This document shows, piece after piece, positions 1 to 6,749 of a stretch of DNA of 10,638 bases. Below the pieces are notes generated by a model that was not told the origin of the DNA, made no database searches, and saw only the letters and a program-made list of their open reading frames with translations. The DNA comes from JBFGCT01 sp041581055. GTDB lineage: Bacteria > Actinomycetota > Acidimicrobiia > Acidimicrobiales > Ilumatobacteraceae. The number at the start of each line of letters is the position of its first letter. The first letter of the stretch is position 1. Both the position numbers and the translations under genes were made by a program. The stretch lies in the NCBI GenBank assembly GCA_041581055.1, contig JBFGCT010000142.1, forward strand, positions 1 to 10,638, in the 5' to 3' direction.

Positions 1-21
1 CCGGAGCGAGTCGTGAACCTT

Positions 22-68
22 CTCCGGTGAGAGTTGAGCGGCGGGGGTGGTCTCACCTCTCACCGGAG
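22..68 (-). terminator. 12-bp inverted repeat at the menE 3' end
   Basis: CTCCGGTGAGAG (22-33) and CTCTCACCGGAG (57-68) are perfectly complementary with a 23-nt loop, and the right arm contains the menE stop codon and last codons. It is placed where a terminator for the amidase-menE transcript would be, but no T-run follows on the minus strand. A competing stem, CCGGAG (1-6) with CTCCGG (22-27), shares the left arm. Structure is seen; terminator function is inferred. The remaining bases 1-59 contain no gene that I can support. Confidence 0.45.
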
Positions 69-1118
69 CGAGTCGTCGCGGCGGAGCTTGCCGATCGACG
101 TCCGGGGCAGCGCGTCGACGATGACCAGGCGGCGGGGCGCCATGAACGCCGGATGGCTCAGCTTGACGTGGGCGCGCAGCGACTCGAGGGTCGGGGTCGA
201 CTCGCCGGCGACGACGACCGCCTCGACGATCTGACCCCACTCGGCGTCGTCCGCGCCACGCACGACGACGTCGCGCACGTCGGGATGGTCGCCGAGCGCC
301 CGCTCGACCGCCTCGGGCCAGACGTTCTCGCCGCCGGTGATGATCAGGTCGCCCCGCCGCCCCTCGACGTGCAGCCGCCCGTCGGCGAGCCAGCGGCCGA
401 CGTCGCCGGTGTCGAACCAGCCGTCGGCGCGCTTGGGGTCGGCGCCGTCGCGATAGGCCCGCAGCAGCATCGGGCCGCGCAGCCAGATCTCGCCGTCGTC
501 GTCGACGCGAACGTCGACCCCGTCGAGCGGCACGCCGTCGTACACGACACCGCTCCCGGTCTCGGTCAGCCCGTACGTCGCGACCGTGTTGGCGGGCCGC
601 TCGGCCGGAGGGCGGCCGCCGCCGAGCAGGATGGCGCGGAACCGGCCGCAGTCGACGCGCGCGAGCGCCGTGGCGACGAGCGACACGAGCGTGGCGCCCG
701 ACGATTCGACCGCCGCCGGCTCGAATCCGGGCAGGATCGTCAGCGCGGTCCCCGCGTGCAGGGCGCGGGTCACGACCGACAAGCCGCCGACGTGTGACAG
801 CGGCAGGCAGGCGAGCCAATGGTCGTCGCCGGTGACGGCGAGGCGGCGGCTGGTCGACTCCGCCGAGGCGGCGACGGCGTCGTGGGTGAGGACCACGCCC
901 TTGGGCTCGCCGCTCGTCCCGCTGGTGGCGACGACCAGCGCGTCGCCCGGTTCGACGGCGTCGCCGACCCGCATCGCCGACAGCAGCCGCTGCTTGGCGG
1001 CCGTCGGGAGACGTTGATCGACCGGGAACGCGGCGTCGCCGGCGGACCAGACCCGCTGCAGCTCCTCGGCGAAGTCGGGGCCGCCGGGACGGTCGATCGC
1101 GACCAGCCGTGGCGTCAT
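60..1118 (-). CDS. menE: o-succinylbenzoate-CoA ligase (MenE), compact actinobacterial form
   Basis: Adenylate-forming enzyme of about 352 residues that would activate o-succinylbenzoate with ATP and load CoA to give OSB-CoA in menaquinone synthesis (cytoplasmic). Visible ANL-family motifs in order: phosphate-binding loop TSGTSGEPKG (residues 65-74, K73), YGLTETG in the middle, WFDTGD, then RGDLIITGGENVWPEAVE, and the C-terminal catalytic lysine in PRTSIGK (K344). At about 350 residues it is much shorter than typical acyl-CoA synthetases (500+ residues); the N-terminal part before the P-loop is only about 64 residues. Short MenE proteins of this size are known in actinobacteria. The ATG lies 10 bp after the stop of the amidase gene, so the two are probably co-transcribed. 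ANL enzymes are hard to separate by substrate, but placement among five other men genes makes MenE the best call. The stop codon lies within a 12-bp inverted repeat. Confidence 0.88.
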   Translation of the reverse strand: MTPRLVAIDRPGGPDFAEELQRVWSAGDAAFPVDQRLPTAAKQRLLSAMRVGDAVEPGDALVVATSGTSGEPKGVVLTHDAVAASAESTSRRLAVTGDDHWLACLPLSHVGGLSVVTRALHAGTALTILPGFEPAAVESSGATLVSLVATALARVDCGRFRAILLGGGRPPAERPANTVATYGLTETGSGVVYDGVPLDGVDVRVDDDGEIWLRGPMLLRAYRDGADPKRADGWFDTGDVGRWLADGRLHVEGRRGDLIITGGENVWPEAVERALGDHPDVRDVVVRGADDAEWGQIVEAVVVAGESTPTLESLRAHVKLSHPAFMAPRRLVIVDALPRTSIGKLRRDDSLR

Positions 1119-1128
1119 CGGGGCGCGC

Positions 1129-2535
1129 TCAGCCGGTCGCCGGGTCGATCGGGGTCAACGTGCCCATCAGCGTCTCGATCTCGGCGGCGATGGTCAGGCA
1201 GCGCAGATCGGTGAAACGGTCGCCCATCACCTGGACGCCGACCGGAAGGCCGTCGGCGACACCGGCCGGCGTGACCGCGCTGGGGCTGCCGAGCAGGTTG
1301 GCGTGCACGACGGGGCGAAGGGTGTTCTGGACGTGCTCGAAGCCGGCCGGGGAGTTGATGTCGGCCCCGTGGGCGAACGCCGGCTGGGCCCAGGTCGGCG
1401 TGAGGAGGATCGGATGGTCGGCGAAGAACTCCGACCACGAGCGCATCACGCGGAACCGCTCGGCGTGCATCAGCTGGACCTCGGGAACCGTGGTCGGTCG
1501 GGCGATCGAGTCGAACGCGGCGATCGCCGCCCTGCCGCCGTCGCCCATCACCGCGTCGAGGAGCTCGCGGGTGGCCCGGACGTCGGCGGCCAGCAAGTCG
1601 ATCCAGAGCGCGATGACCGTCTCGTAGTCGGGCGGCGTGGCGTCGACGACCCGATGGCCGGCGTCGTCCAGCCGATCGGCGACGGCGCGGATCGCCGCGG
1701 CGATCCCGGGGTCGGTCGTCCCGCCGGGTGGGTCGGCCATGAGCGCGATCGTGAAGCGCTCGGCGGGGCTGGCGTCGGTCATCGTGAGCGGGAGCGACCG
1801 CGGGTCGCGGCGGTCGGGGCCCTCGAGGATGTGGAAGCCGGCGCGCACGTCGGCGACGCGCCGGGCCATCGGCCCCTCGACGACCATCAGCTGGGCCGCC
1901 AGCATGAGGTCCTCCGGCGGGACGACGGTCGCCATCGGAATCACGCCGACCGTCGGCTTGAGCGAGGCGATCCCGCAGCAGTGGGCGGGATTGCGCAGCG
2001 AACCGCCGATGTCGTTGCCCAGACCGATCGGGCTCATCCCCGAAGCGATCGCCGAGGCCTCGCCGCCGCTGGAGCCTCCGGCGGTGACGCCCGGGTTCCA
2101 CGGGTTGCGCGTGAGCCCGTGGAGGTCGGAGTCGGTGTGGACTCTGAGACCGAGGTCGGGGAGGTTGGTGCGGGCGAACGGGATCGCTCCCGCCGCCCGC
2201 ATCCGGGCCACGGTCGGGGAGTCGGTCGAGGCGACCGCGTCGGCCAGCGCCTTGACGCCCTGCGTCGTCGGGAACCCCGCGACGTCGATGTTCTCCTTGA
2301 CCGTGAACGGCACACCGTGCAGTGGTCCGAGCGGACCCCTGTCGAGCACGGCGCGGTCGGCGGCTTCGGCGGCGGCGCGCGCCGAGTCGGTGAGCAGCCT
2401 GACGACCGCGTTGAGGTGGCCGTTCACCTGCTCGACGCGCGCCAGGTGGGCGTCCAGCACCTCCCGGCTCGACACCTGCCTGGCACAAATTTTCCGCGCC
2501 AGTTCGAGCGCCCCCAGTTGCCACAGCTCGGTCAT
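1129..2535 (-). CDS. Amidase-signature family hydrolase
   Basis: Amidase-signature enzyme of 468 residues that hydrolyses a C-N bond in an unidentified amide. The Ser-cisSer-Lys triad is visible: K80 in PFTVKENID, S155 in the GGSSGGEAS motif and nucleophile S179 in NDIGGSLR. The C-terminal LPVGVQVMG motif is also typical. Length fits stand-alone amidases; no GatB- or GatC-like partner is seen, so a tRNA amidotransferase role is not supported. I chose the ATG at 2535; an in-frame GTG at 2553 would add six residues but comes within 2 bp of the divergent menA start at 2556. No clear Shine-Dalgarno or -10 element was found in the 20-bp gap. The gene lies 10 bp upstream of menE, and so probably in its transcript. 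No menaquinone step needs an amidase, so this may be a passenger or a neighbouring housekeeping function. Confidence 0.85.
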   Translation of the reverse strand: MTELWQLGALELARKICARQVSSREVLDAHLARVEQVNGHLNAVVRLLTDSARAAAEAADRAVLDRGPLGPLHGVPFTVKENIDVAGFPTTQGVKALADAVASTDSPTVARMRAAGAIPFARTNLPDLGLRVHTDSDLHGLTRNPWNPGVTAGGSSGGEASAIASGMSPIGLGNDIGGSLRNPAHCCGIASLKPTVGVIPMATVVPPEDLMLAAQLMVVEGPMARRVADVRAGFHILEGPDRRDPRSLPLTMTDASPAERFTIALMADPPGGTTDPGIAAAIRAVADRLDDAGHRVVDATPPDYETVIALWIDLLAADVRATRELLDAVMGDGGRAAIAAFDSIARPTTVPEVQLMHAERFRVMRSWSEFFADHPILLTPTWAQPAFAHGADINSPAGFEHVQNTLRPVVHANLLGSPSAVTPAGVADGLPVGVQVMGDRFTDLRCLTIAAEIETLMGTLTPIDPATG

Positions 2536-2555
2536 GGCCCCATCATGGCGCACAC

Positions 2556-3419
2556 ATGAATCGCTGGATGACCGGGGCCCGGCCCCGGACGCTGCCCGCC
2601 GCCGTGGTGCCGGTCGCAGTCGGCGCGGCGGCCGCCGTCGGCGACGGCGACATCGTGTGGTGGCGCGTCGCGGCGGCCCTGGTCGTCAGCCTGGCGCTGC
2701 AGGTCGGCGTGAACTACGCCAACGACTACAGCGACGGCGTGCGGGGCACCGACGATGTCCGGGTCGGCCCCGCCCGGCTCGTCGCCGGGGGTCTGGCCAG
2801 TCCGTCGGCGGTCAAGCGGGCCGCGCTGCTCGCCTTCGGGGTCGCGGCGATCGCCGGGTTGGGCATCGCCGTCGCCACCTCCCTGTGGCTGCTCGCCGTC
2901 GGCGCCGCGGCGATCGCCGCCGGCTGGTTCTACACCGGTGGGCCGAAGCCGTACGGCTATCTCGGGCTCGGCGAGGTCTTCGTCTTCGTCTTCTTCGGGC
3001 TGGTCGCGACGGCCGGCACCACGTACGCCGCGATCGAGCGGGTCACCGGCCTCTCGCTCGTGATGGGCGGCGCGGCCGGAGCGCTGGCGTGCGCGCTGCT
3101 CGTCGTCAACAACCTGCGCGACATCCCGACCGACCGCGCGGCCGGGAAGCGGACGCTCGCCGTCCGGCTCGGCGCCGAGCGCACGCGGTCGCTGTACCTC
3201 GGCCTCGTCGCGGTCGCCTACCTGTTCGCCGTCTGGGCGGCCGCGTGGCGGTGGCCGGCGCTACTCGCCGTCGTCTCCCTCCCGCTGGCGATCCCGCCGG
3301 CGCGCGCCGTGCGCCGTGGCGCGGCGGGCGGTGCGTTGATCGCCGTGCTGGGAGACACCGGCCGGCTGCAACTCGGATTCGGCGTCGCCGCCACCGTCGG
3401 CCTCGCCGTCGGGGGCTGA
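2556..3419 (+). CDS. menA: 1,4-dihydroxy-2-naphthoate polyprenyltransferase (MenA)
   Basis: UbiA-superfamily integral membrane prenyltransferase of 287 residues that attaches the polyprenyl chain to DHNA, giving demethylmenaquinone, at the cytoplasmic membrane. The two Asp-rich Mg-diphosphate motifs are present: N53-Y-A-N-D57-Y-S-D60 and N186-L-R-D189-I-P-T-D193, the latter followed by AAGKRTLAVRLG, typical of MenA rather than UbiA or heme O synthase. The N-terminal RPRTLPAAVVPV is the usual MenA opening. Hydrophobic segments run at about 13-28, 35-52, 88-105, 107-125, 140-157, 165-185 and several more to the C-terminus, fitting an 8-9 helix fold. The ATG lies 20 bp from the divergent amidase ATG, so any promoter must sit in or overlap that gene. 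It converges with menH, 8 bp apart. MenG, its downstream partner enzyme, is about 5 kb away in the same window. Confidence 0.93.
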   Translation: MNRWMTGARPRTLPAAVVPVAVGAAAAVGDGDIVWWRVAAALVVSLALQVGVNYANDYSDGVRGTDDVRVGPARLVAGGLASPSAVKRAALLAFGVAAIAGLGIAVATSLWLLAVGAAAIAAGWFYTGGPKPYGYLGLGEVFVFVFFGLVATAGTTYAAIERVTGLSLVMGGAAGALACALLVVNNLRDIPTDRAAGKRTLAVRLGAERTRSLYLGLVAVAYLFAVWAAAWRWPALLAVVSLPLAIPPARAVRRGAAGGALIAVLGDTGRLQLGFGVAATVGLAVGG

Positions 3420-3421
3420 CC

Positions 3422-3440
3422 GGCCGCTCAGGTGGCGGCC
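3422..3440. terminator. GC hairpin between convergent menA and menH
   Basis: A perfect 6-bp GC inverted repeat, GGCCGC (3422-3427) and GCGGCC (3435-3440), with a 7-nt loop. It fills the 8-bp gap between the convergent menA and menH stops, and the loop contains the menH stop codon. There is no following T-run on either strand, so it would be an I-shaped, U-tract-less bidirectional terminator of the kind proposed in high-GC actinobacteria. Structure is seen; termination is inferred, and short GC palindromes are common at this base composition. Confidence 0.35.
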
Positions 3441-4162
3441 AGCCAGGAGGCGACCGCCTCGATCGTGCGCTCCGGCTGCTCGAGGTGCACGCTGTGGCCG
3501 GCGCCGTCGACCACGACGAGATCGGCGGTCGGGATCGAGCCGGCCAGACGATCGCCGATCGCCAGGAACTTCGGGTCGCCCGCGCCGACGAGCACGAGGA
3601 CGGGAACCGAGATCGCGCCCAGCCGGTCCCACAGCGGCGTTTGGGTTCCGGTGCCGGCCAGGCGCAGGCTCGACGCCAGCCCGGCGGCGCTGTTCGCACG
3701 TCGGTCGTCGCGCCCGGCCGTCTCCTCGGTGAGCCCGGCGAACAGCGGGTTGGCCAGCCACTCGTCGACGAATCGCTCGACTCCGACCCGCTCGACGCGG
3801 TCGGCCAGCCGGTCGTCGGCGGCGCGTCGCGCAGCCCGCTCGCCGGGGTCGTCGATGCCGGCGGTGGCGCCGATCAGCACGAGGCGTTCGACGGCGGCGG
3901 GGTGGGAGAGCGCGGCGTGCAGGGCGACGCGGCCACCCATCGAGTACCCGACGTACGTCGCCCGCCCGCCGTGCTCGACGACGTGGGTGGCGCTGCCCCA
4001 CAGGTCGGCCCGCACGTCGGCGGCCGACCCGTGACCCGGGAGGTCGACGGCGGCGACCTCGGCCCCGGCGACCGCCCGCCGCAGTCCCGGCGCGATCGTC
4101 GCCCAGGAACCGGCGGTTTGGGTGAAGCCGTGGACGAGGACGATCCGCGTCCCGTCAGGCAT
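3428..4162 (-). CDS. menH: SHCHC synthase, alpha/beta hydrolase (MenH)
   Basis: Alpha/beta-hydrolase of 244 residues, predicted to eliminate pyruvate from SEPHCHC to give SHCHC, the step after MenD. It shows LVHGFTQTAGSW (oxyanion region), DLPGHG, nucleophile elbow GYSMGG with S74, VGAGD with D196, and GAGHSVHLEQP with H223. The MenH-specific residues known from E. coli (Tyr85, Ser86, Arg90, Arg124, Trp147) have counterparts with identical spacing: Y73, S74, R78, R112 and W135, the last in a WLANPLF segment typical of MenH. This makes MenH clearly better than a generic hydrolase. The ATG overlaps the end of the thiol oxidoreductase gene by 8 bp (ATGCCTGA), so translation is probably coupled. 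The E. coli residue numbers are from memory, not from an alignment. Confidence 0.85.
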   Translation of the reverse strand: MPDGTRIVLVHGFTQTAGSWATIAPGLRRAVAGAEVAAVDLPGHGSAADVRADLWGSATHVVEHGGRATYVGYSMGGRVALHAALSHPAAVERLVLIGATAGIDDPGERAARRAADDRLADRVERVGVERFVDEWLANPLFAGLTEETAGRDDRRANSAAGLASSLRLAGTGTQTPLWDRLGAISVPVLVLVGAGDPKFLAIGDRLAGSIPTADLVVVDGAGHSVHLEQPERTIEAVASWLAAT

Positions 4163-4859
4163 CGCCGGCGGGGGACGGAGCCTCGGCCGCCTTCTCGGCC
4201 ATCTTCTCCAGGACGCGGACGAACGTCTCGGGATCCTGGGCGCCGGGCACCGCCCACCGGTCGTTGAACACGTAGGTCGGGACGGCCGTGATGCCGGACT
4301 CGCGCGCCTCGGCCAGTTCGGTCTGCACCTCCGCTGTCCCCCGATCGGACGAGAGGAACTCGTCGACGTCGGCCCGGTCGAAGCCGACCTCGGCGGCGCA
4401 CTCGGCGAGCACGTCCGGGTCGCCGATCGCCAGGCCGTCGGTGAAGTAGGCCTTGAGCAGGCGCTCCTTCAGCGGTTCCTGGGCGACCGGAGATCCGGGC
4501 TGGGCGGCGAGCCAGAGCAGGCGGTGGGCGAGCAGGGTGTTGGCCCGCAGCGCCTTGTCCATGTGGAACTCGAGCCCGTCGGCGGCGGCGGTCGTCGTGA
4601 CGTGGTCGATGATCTCGGTCGCCCGCTGCGCGCCGCCGAACTTGCGGCTGTACGCCTCGAAGACCGGCGTCGACACTCCGGGGGCGGCGGTCGGGTCGAG
4701 CTGGTACGGCTTGTAGGTGATCTCGACATCGGCCTCGAGCCGGTCGCCGACCCGGTCGAGCGCGGCCTCGAAGCGCCGCTTGCCGATGTAGCACCAGGGG
4801 CAGACGACGTCGGAGTAGACGTCGACGGTCACGGTGGGGCGGTCGTGCTGCGGTTCCAC
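4155..4859 (-). CDS. DsbA/FrnE-family thiol oxidoreductase
   Basis: DsbA-like thioredoxin-fold protein of about 234 residues, in the 2-hydroxychromene-2-carboxylate isomerase/FrnE group. The first strand VTVDVYSDVVCPWCYIG carries the CPWC redox centre (C20, C23), the middle is a long helical insertion, and the cis-proline loop is ITAVPTYVF (P194). No signal peptide or membrane segment is seen, so it should be cytoplasmic, unlike classical periplasmic DsbA. Start choice: GTG at 4859 sits 7 nt after a TACCGT element, matching a leaderless actinobacterial start; GTG at 4868 would add three residues. The open frame continues far upstream through antisense menD, but the sequence there is not protein-like. 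It ends inside the menH start and is divergent from menD by about 34 bp. A specific role in menaquinone metabolism is not shown; the substrate is unknown. Confidence 0.85.
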   Translation of the reverse strand: MEPQHDRPTVTVDVYSDVVCPWCYIGKRRFEAALDRVGDRLEADVEITYKPYQLDPTAAPGVSTPVFEAYSRKFGGAQRATEIIDHVTTTAAADGLEFHMDKALRANTLLAHRLLWLAAQPGSPVAQEPLKERLLKAYFTDGLAIGDPDVLAECAAEVGFDRADVDEFLSSDRGTAEVQTELAEARESGITAVPTYVFNDRWAVPGAQDPETFVRVLEKMAEKAAEAPSPAGDA

Positions 4860-4866
4860 GAACGAC

Positions 4867-4872
4867 ACGGTA
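4867..4872 (-). promoter_or_regulatory. Candidate -10 element for the thiol oxidoreductase gene
   Basis: Minus-strand TACCGT fits the TANNNT actinobacterial -10 consensus and lies 7 nt before the GTG at 4859, the spacing expected for a leaderless transcript. No -35 was identified. A TANNNT match alone is weak; the support is the spacing and the absence of a Shine-Dalgarno site. Confidence 0.35.
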
Positions 4873-4878
4873 CGCCCG

Positions 4879-4884
4879 TATCGT
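4879..4884 (+). promoter_or_regulatory. Candidate -10 element for menD
   Basis: TATCGT fits TANNNT and ends 9 nt before the menD ATG at 4894, so the transcript would be leaderless or nearly so. It lies 6 bp from the opposing candidate -10 for the thiol oxidoreductase, which would make the 34-bp gap a compact divergent promoter. No clear -35 was seen. Confidence 0.35.
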
Positions 4885-4893
4885 CTTGGCTCA

Positions 4894-6558
4894 ATGGTCG
4901 GCGGAGCAAGCCCCGCGCCGCATGACGTGCAAGCCACGTTCTGCGCCACGTTGGTCGACGAGTGGGTGCGGCGCGGCGTCGGGCACGCCGTCGTCGCCCC
5001 CGGGTCGCGTTCGACGCCGATGGCGGTGGCGATCACCGACCGCCCCGAGCTCGCGGTCCACGTCGTGCACGACGAGCGCGTGGCGGGGTTCACCGCGCTC
5101 GGGCTCGGCGTCGACGGCGGGCCGGCGCTCGTCCTGTGCACGAGTGGGACGGCGGCGGCGAACTTCTTCCCGGCGGTCGTCGAGGCCGGCCTCTCGCACA
5201 TCCCGATGCTCGTCCTCACCGCCGATCGACCCGCGGAGTTGCGCGGCGTCGGGTCGCCGCAGACGATCGACCAGATCGAGCTGTACGGCCGCCACGTGCG
5301 CTGGTTCACCGACGCCGGCGTGCCGGACCACGGCTCGCGGCATGGCTGGCGCTCGTTGGCGGCCGAGGCGTGGGGGCATGCCGCGACCGGCCCGGCGCAC
5401 GTCAACCTGCCGTTCCGCGAGCCGCTGCTCGGCACTGCCGGCGACCTGCCCGAACCGAAACCCGGCGGGACGGCGGCGGCTTCGACGCTCCAGGCGGTCG
5501 CATCCGGGCGGACCGATCCCGTGCCGGCCGGATTCGACCGGCAGCGCGGCGTGATCCTCGCCGGTGGGTCGAGCGGCGTCGGCGGGGGCGACGTGGTCGC
5601 GCTGCACGAGCGAACCGGCTGGCCGATCCTGGCCGACCCGCTGTCGGGGATGCGCGGCCGCCCGGGCGTGGTGACGACGGCCGACTCCCTGCTGCGCCAC
5701 GAGCGCTTCGCCGCCGACCACGCCCCCGAAGTCGTCGTGCGCGTCGGGCGGCCGGCCGCCTCGAAGGTGCTCGCCCAATGGACGGCGCGCGATGACGTGT
5801 TGCTGATCCAGGTCGGCGGCCCCGGCACGATCGACCCGGCGCACAACGTCGCCGCCGTGTGCTCGATCGCCGATCTCCTCGACGCGGCGCCGGTCGGCGC
5901 AAGCGGGACGACATGGCCGGCGCGCTGGAACCACGCCGAACTGCGGGCGGACGACGCGATCCGCGAGACGCTGTCGTCGTTTCCGAGTCTCACCGAGCCC
6001 GGCGCCGCGCGGATCGTCGCCGAACACCTGCCCGACGGCGCGGTCCTGACCGTCGCCTCGTCGATGCCGGTCCGCGACCTCGAGTGGTTCGGCGGGCCGG
6101 GCGCCGTCGCCCACGCCAACCGCGGGGCGAACGGGATCGACGGTGTGCTCTCGACCGGTCTCGGGCGGGCGCTCGCCGGGCGGACGTCGGTCGTGCTGCT
6201 CGGCGACCTGGCGTTTGTCCACGACTCCAACGCGCTGGTCGCCCTGACCGAGCGGACGGCGGACCTTCGGGTGGTCGTCGTCGACAACGACGGCGGGGGC
6301 ATCTTCTCGTTCCTGCCCCAGGCGACCGAACTGCCGCCGGAGCGCTACGAGCAACTGTTCGGCACGCCGCTCGGCACCGACGTCGTCGCGCTGGCGCGGG
6401 CGCACGGGCTGGCGGCGACGACGGTCACCTCGGCCGACGAGCTGATCGACCACCTCGGCCGGCCGGGGCCGTGGGTCGTCCGAGTGCCGTCGAACCGGCC
6501 CGACAACGTCGAGGTCCACCGCGCCCTCCACGACGCCGTCGCCCGCGCCCTCACCTGA
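4894..6558 (+). CDS. menD: SEPHCHC synthase (MenD), thiamine-diphosphate enzyme
   Basis: ThDP-dependent enzyme of 554 residues that decarboxylates 2-oxoglutarate and adds the succinyl semialdehyde unit to isochorismate, giving SEPHCHC (cytoplasmic, usually a tetramer). The N-terminal pyrimidine-binding domain shows VVAPGSRSTP (34-42) and HDERVAGF with the ThDP-activating glutamate E61, then LCTSGTAAANFFPAVVEA and LTADRPAELRGVGSPQTIDQ, all MenD hallmarks. The C-terminal domain has the metal/ThDP motif GD(438)LAF through DNDGGG (464-469), followed by IFSFLPQ. Length equals the family norm. The ATG at 4894 was chosen because homologous sequence begins soon after it; an upstream in-frame ATG at 4834 would overlap the divergent neighbour and adds non-conserved residues. 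It ends convergently with menF across a structured 191-bp gap. Confidence 0.95.
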   Translation: MVGGASPAPHDVQATFCATLVDEWVRRGVGHAVVAPGSRSTPMAVAITDRPELAVHVVHDERVAGFTALGLGVDGGPALVLCTSGTAAANFFPAVVEAGLSHIPMLVLTADRPAELRGVGSPQTIDQIELYGRHVRWFTDAGVPDHGSRHGWRSLAAEAWGHAATGPAHVNLPFREPLLGTAGDLPEPKPGGTAAASTLQAVASGRTDPVPAGFDRQRGVILAGGSSGVGGGDVVALHERTGWPILADPLSGMRGRPGVVTTADSLLRHERFAADHAPEVVVRVGRPAASKVLAQWTARDDVLLIQVGGPGTIDPAHNVAAVCSIADLLDAAPVGASGTTWPARWNHAELRADDAIRETLSSFPSLTEPGAARIVAEHLPDGAVLTVASSMPVRDLEWFGGPGAVAHANRGANGIDGVLSTGLGRALAGRTSVVLLGDLAFVHDSNALVALTERTADLRVVVVDNDGGGIFSFLPQATELPPERYEQLFGTPLGTDVVALARAHGLAATTVTSADELIDHLGRPGPWVVRVPSNRPDNVEVHRALHDAVARALT

Positions 6559-6563
6559 GCGCC

Positions 6564-6705
6564 GGGGTCGGTCCATCCCGTTTGCGTCGCGATTGTGGTC
6601 GGACGGTCCGCCGAAATCGCGACGCAAACGATGTGGGGTCGGTCCATCCCGTTTGCCTCGCGATTGTGATCGGACGGTCCGCCGAAATCGCGACGCAAAC
6701 GATCT
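6564..6705. repeat. Two tandem 71-bp units, each with a long palindrome
   Basis: Unit 1 (6564-6634) and unit 2 (6635-6705) match at 68 of 71 positions by eye, both starting GGGGTCGGTCCATCC. Each contains an inverted repeat. In unit 1 the 16-bp arms at 6579-6594 and 6615-6630 (CGTTTGCGTCGCGATT and its complement) are perfect, separated by 20 nt that hold a second palindrome, CGGACGGTCCG (6600-6610). In unit 2 the arms at 6650-6665 and 6686-6701 have one C-C mismatch (6657 against 6694). A partial third start (GGGTCGG) follows at 6707. The repeat lies between convergent gene ends. It could be a REP-like or small palindromic intergenic element, or serve as a two-way transcription barrier; no T-run follows, no transposase is nearby, and the family is not one I recognise. 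Confidence 0.85.
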
Positions 6706-6706
6706 T

Positions 6707-6739
6707 GGGTCGGGTCAGTGGGGGTGGGGGACCGGGGGG
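6707..6739 (+). other. G-quadruplex-type tract downstream of menD
   Basis: Five G-runs of 3, 3, 5, 5 and 6 bases (6707-6709, 6712-6714, 6720-6724, 6726-6730, 6734-6739) are separated by loops of 2, 5, 1 and 3 nt, satisfying the usual G3+N1-7 rule on the plus strand. It would lie in the 3' untranslated part of menD mRNA; on the menF transcript the same stretch is C-rich. The pattern is seen directly, folding and function are inferred. Confidence 0.6.
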
Positions 6740-6749
6740 CAGCCGGTGG

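Noticed and set aside
1637..4267. A very long open frame on the plus strand (876 codons) running antisense to the amidase, through menA and antisense to menH
   Set aside because: It is read against three well-supported genes; its translation is Arg/Pro/Ser/Ala-rich without domains, as expected from antisense frames in GC-rich DNA.
4869..6302. Upstream extension of the thiol oxidoreductase frame across antisense menD (715 codons in all)
   Set aside because: The upstream part is low-complexity Ser/Arg/Pro/Thr sequence antisense to an intact menD; DsbA/FrnE homology begins only near 4859.
6339..6698. Short repeated peptide (RRDFGGPSDHN-type) read through the palindromic repeats on the minus strand
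   Set aside because: It arises from the duplicated 71-bp DNA unit and runs antisense into menD; no independent sign of coding.
6579..6701. Classical Rho-independent terminator
   Set aside because: Hairpins are strong but no T-run follows on either strand; only a U-tract-less role remains possible, so it was listed as a repeat.
6564..6705. Possible CRISPR array
   Set aside because: Only two units, directly abutting with no unique spacers and no cas genes nearby.
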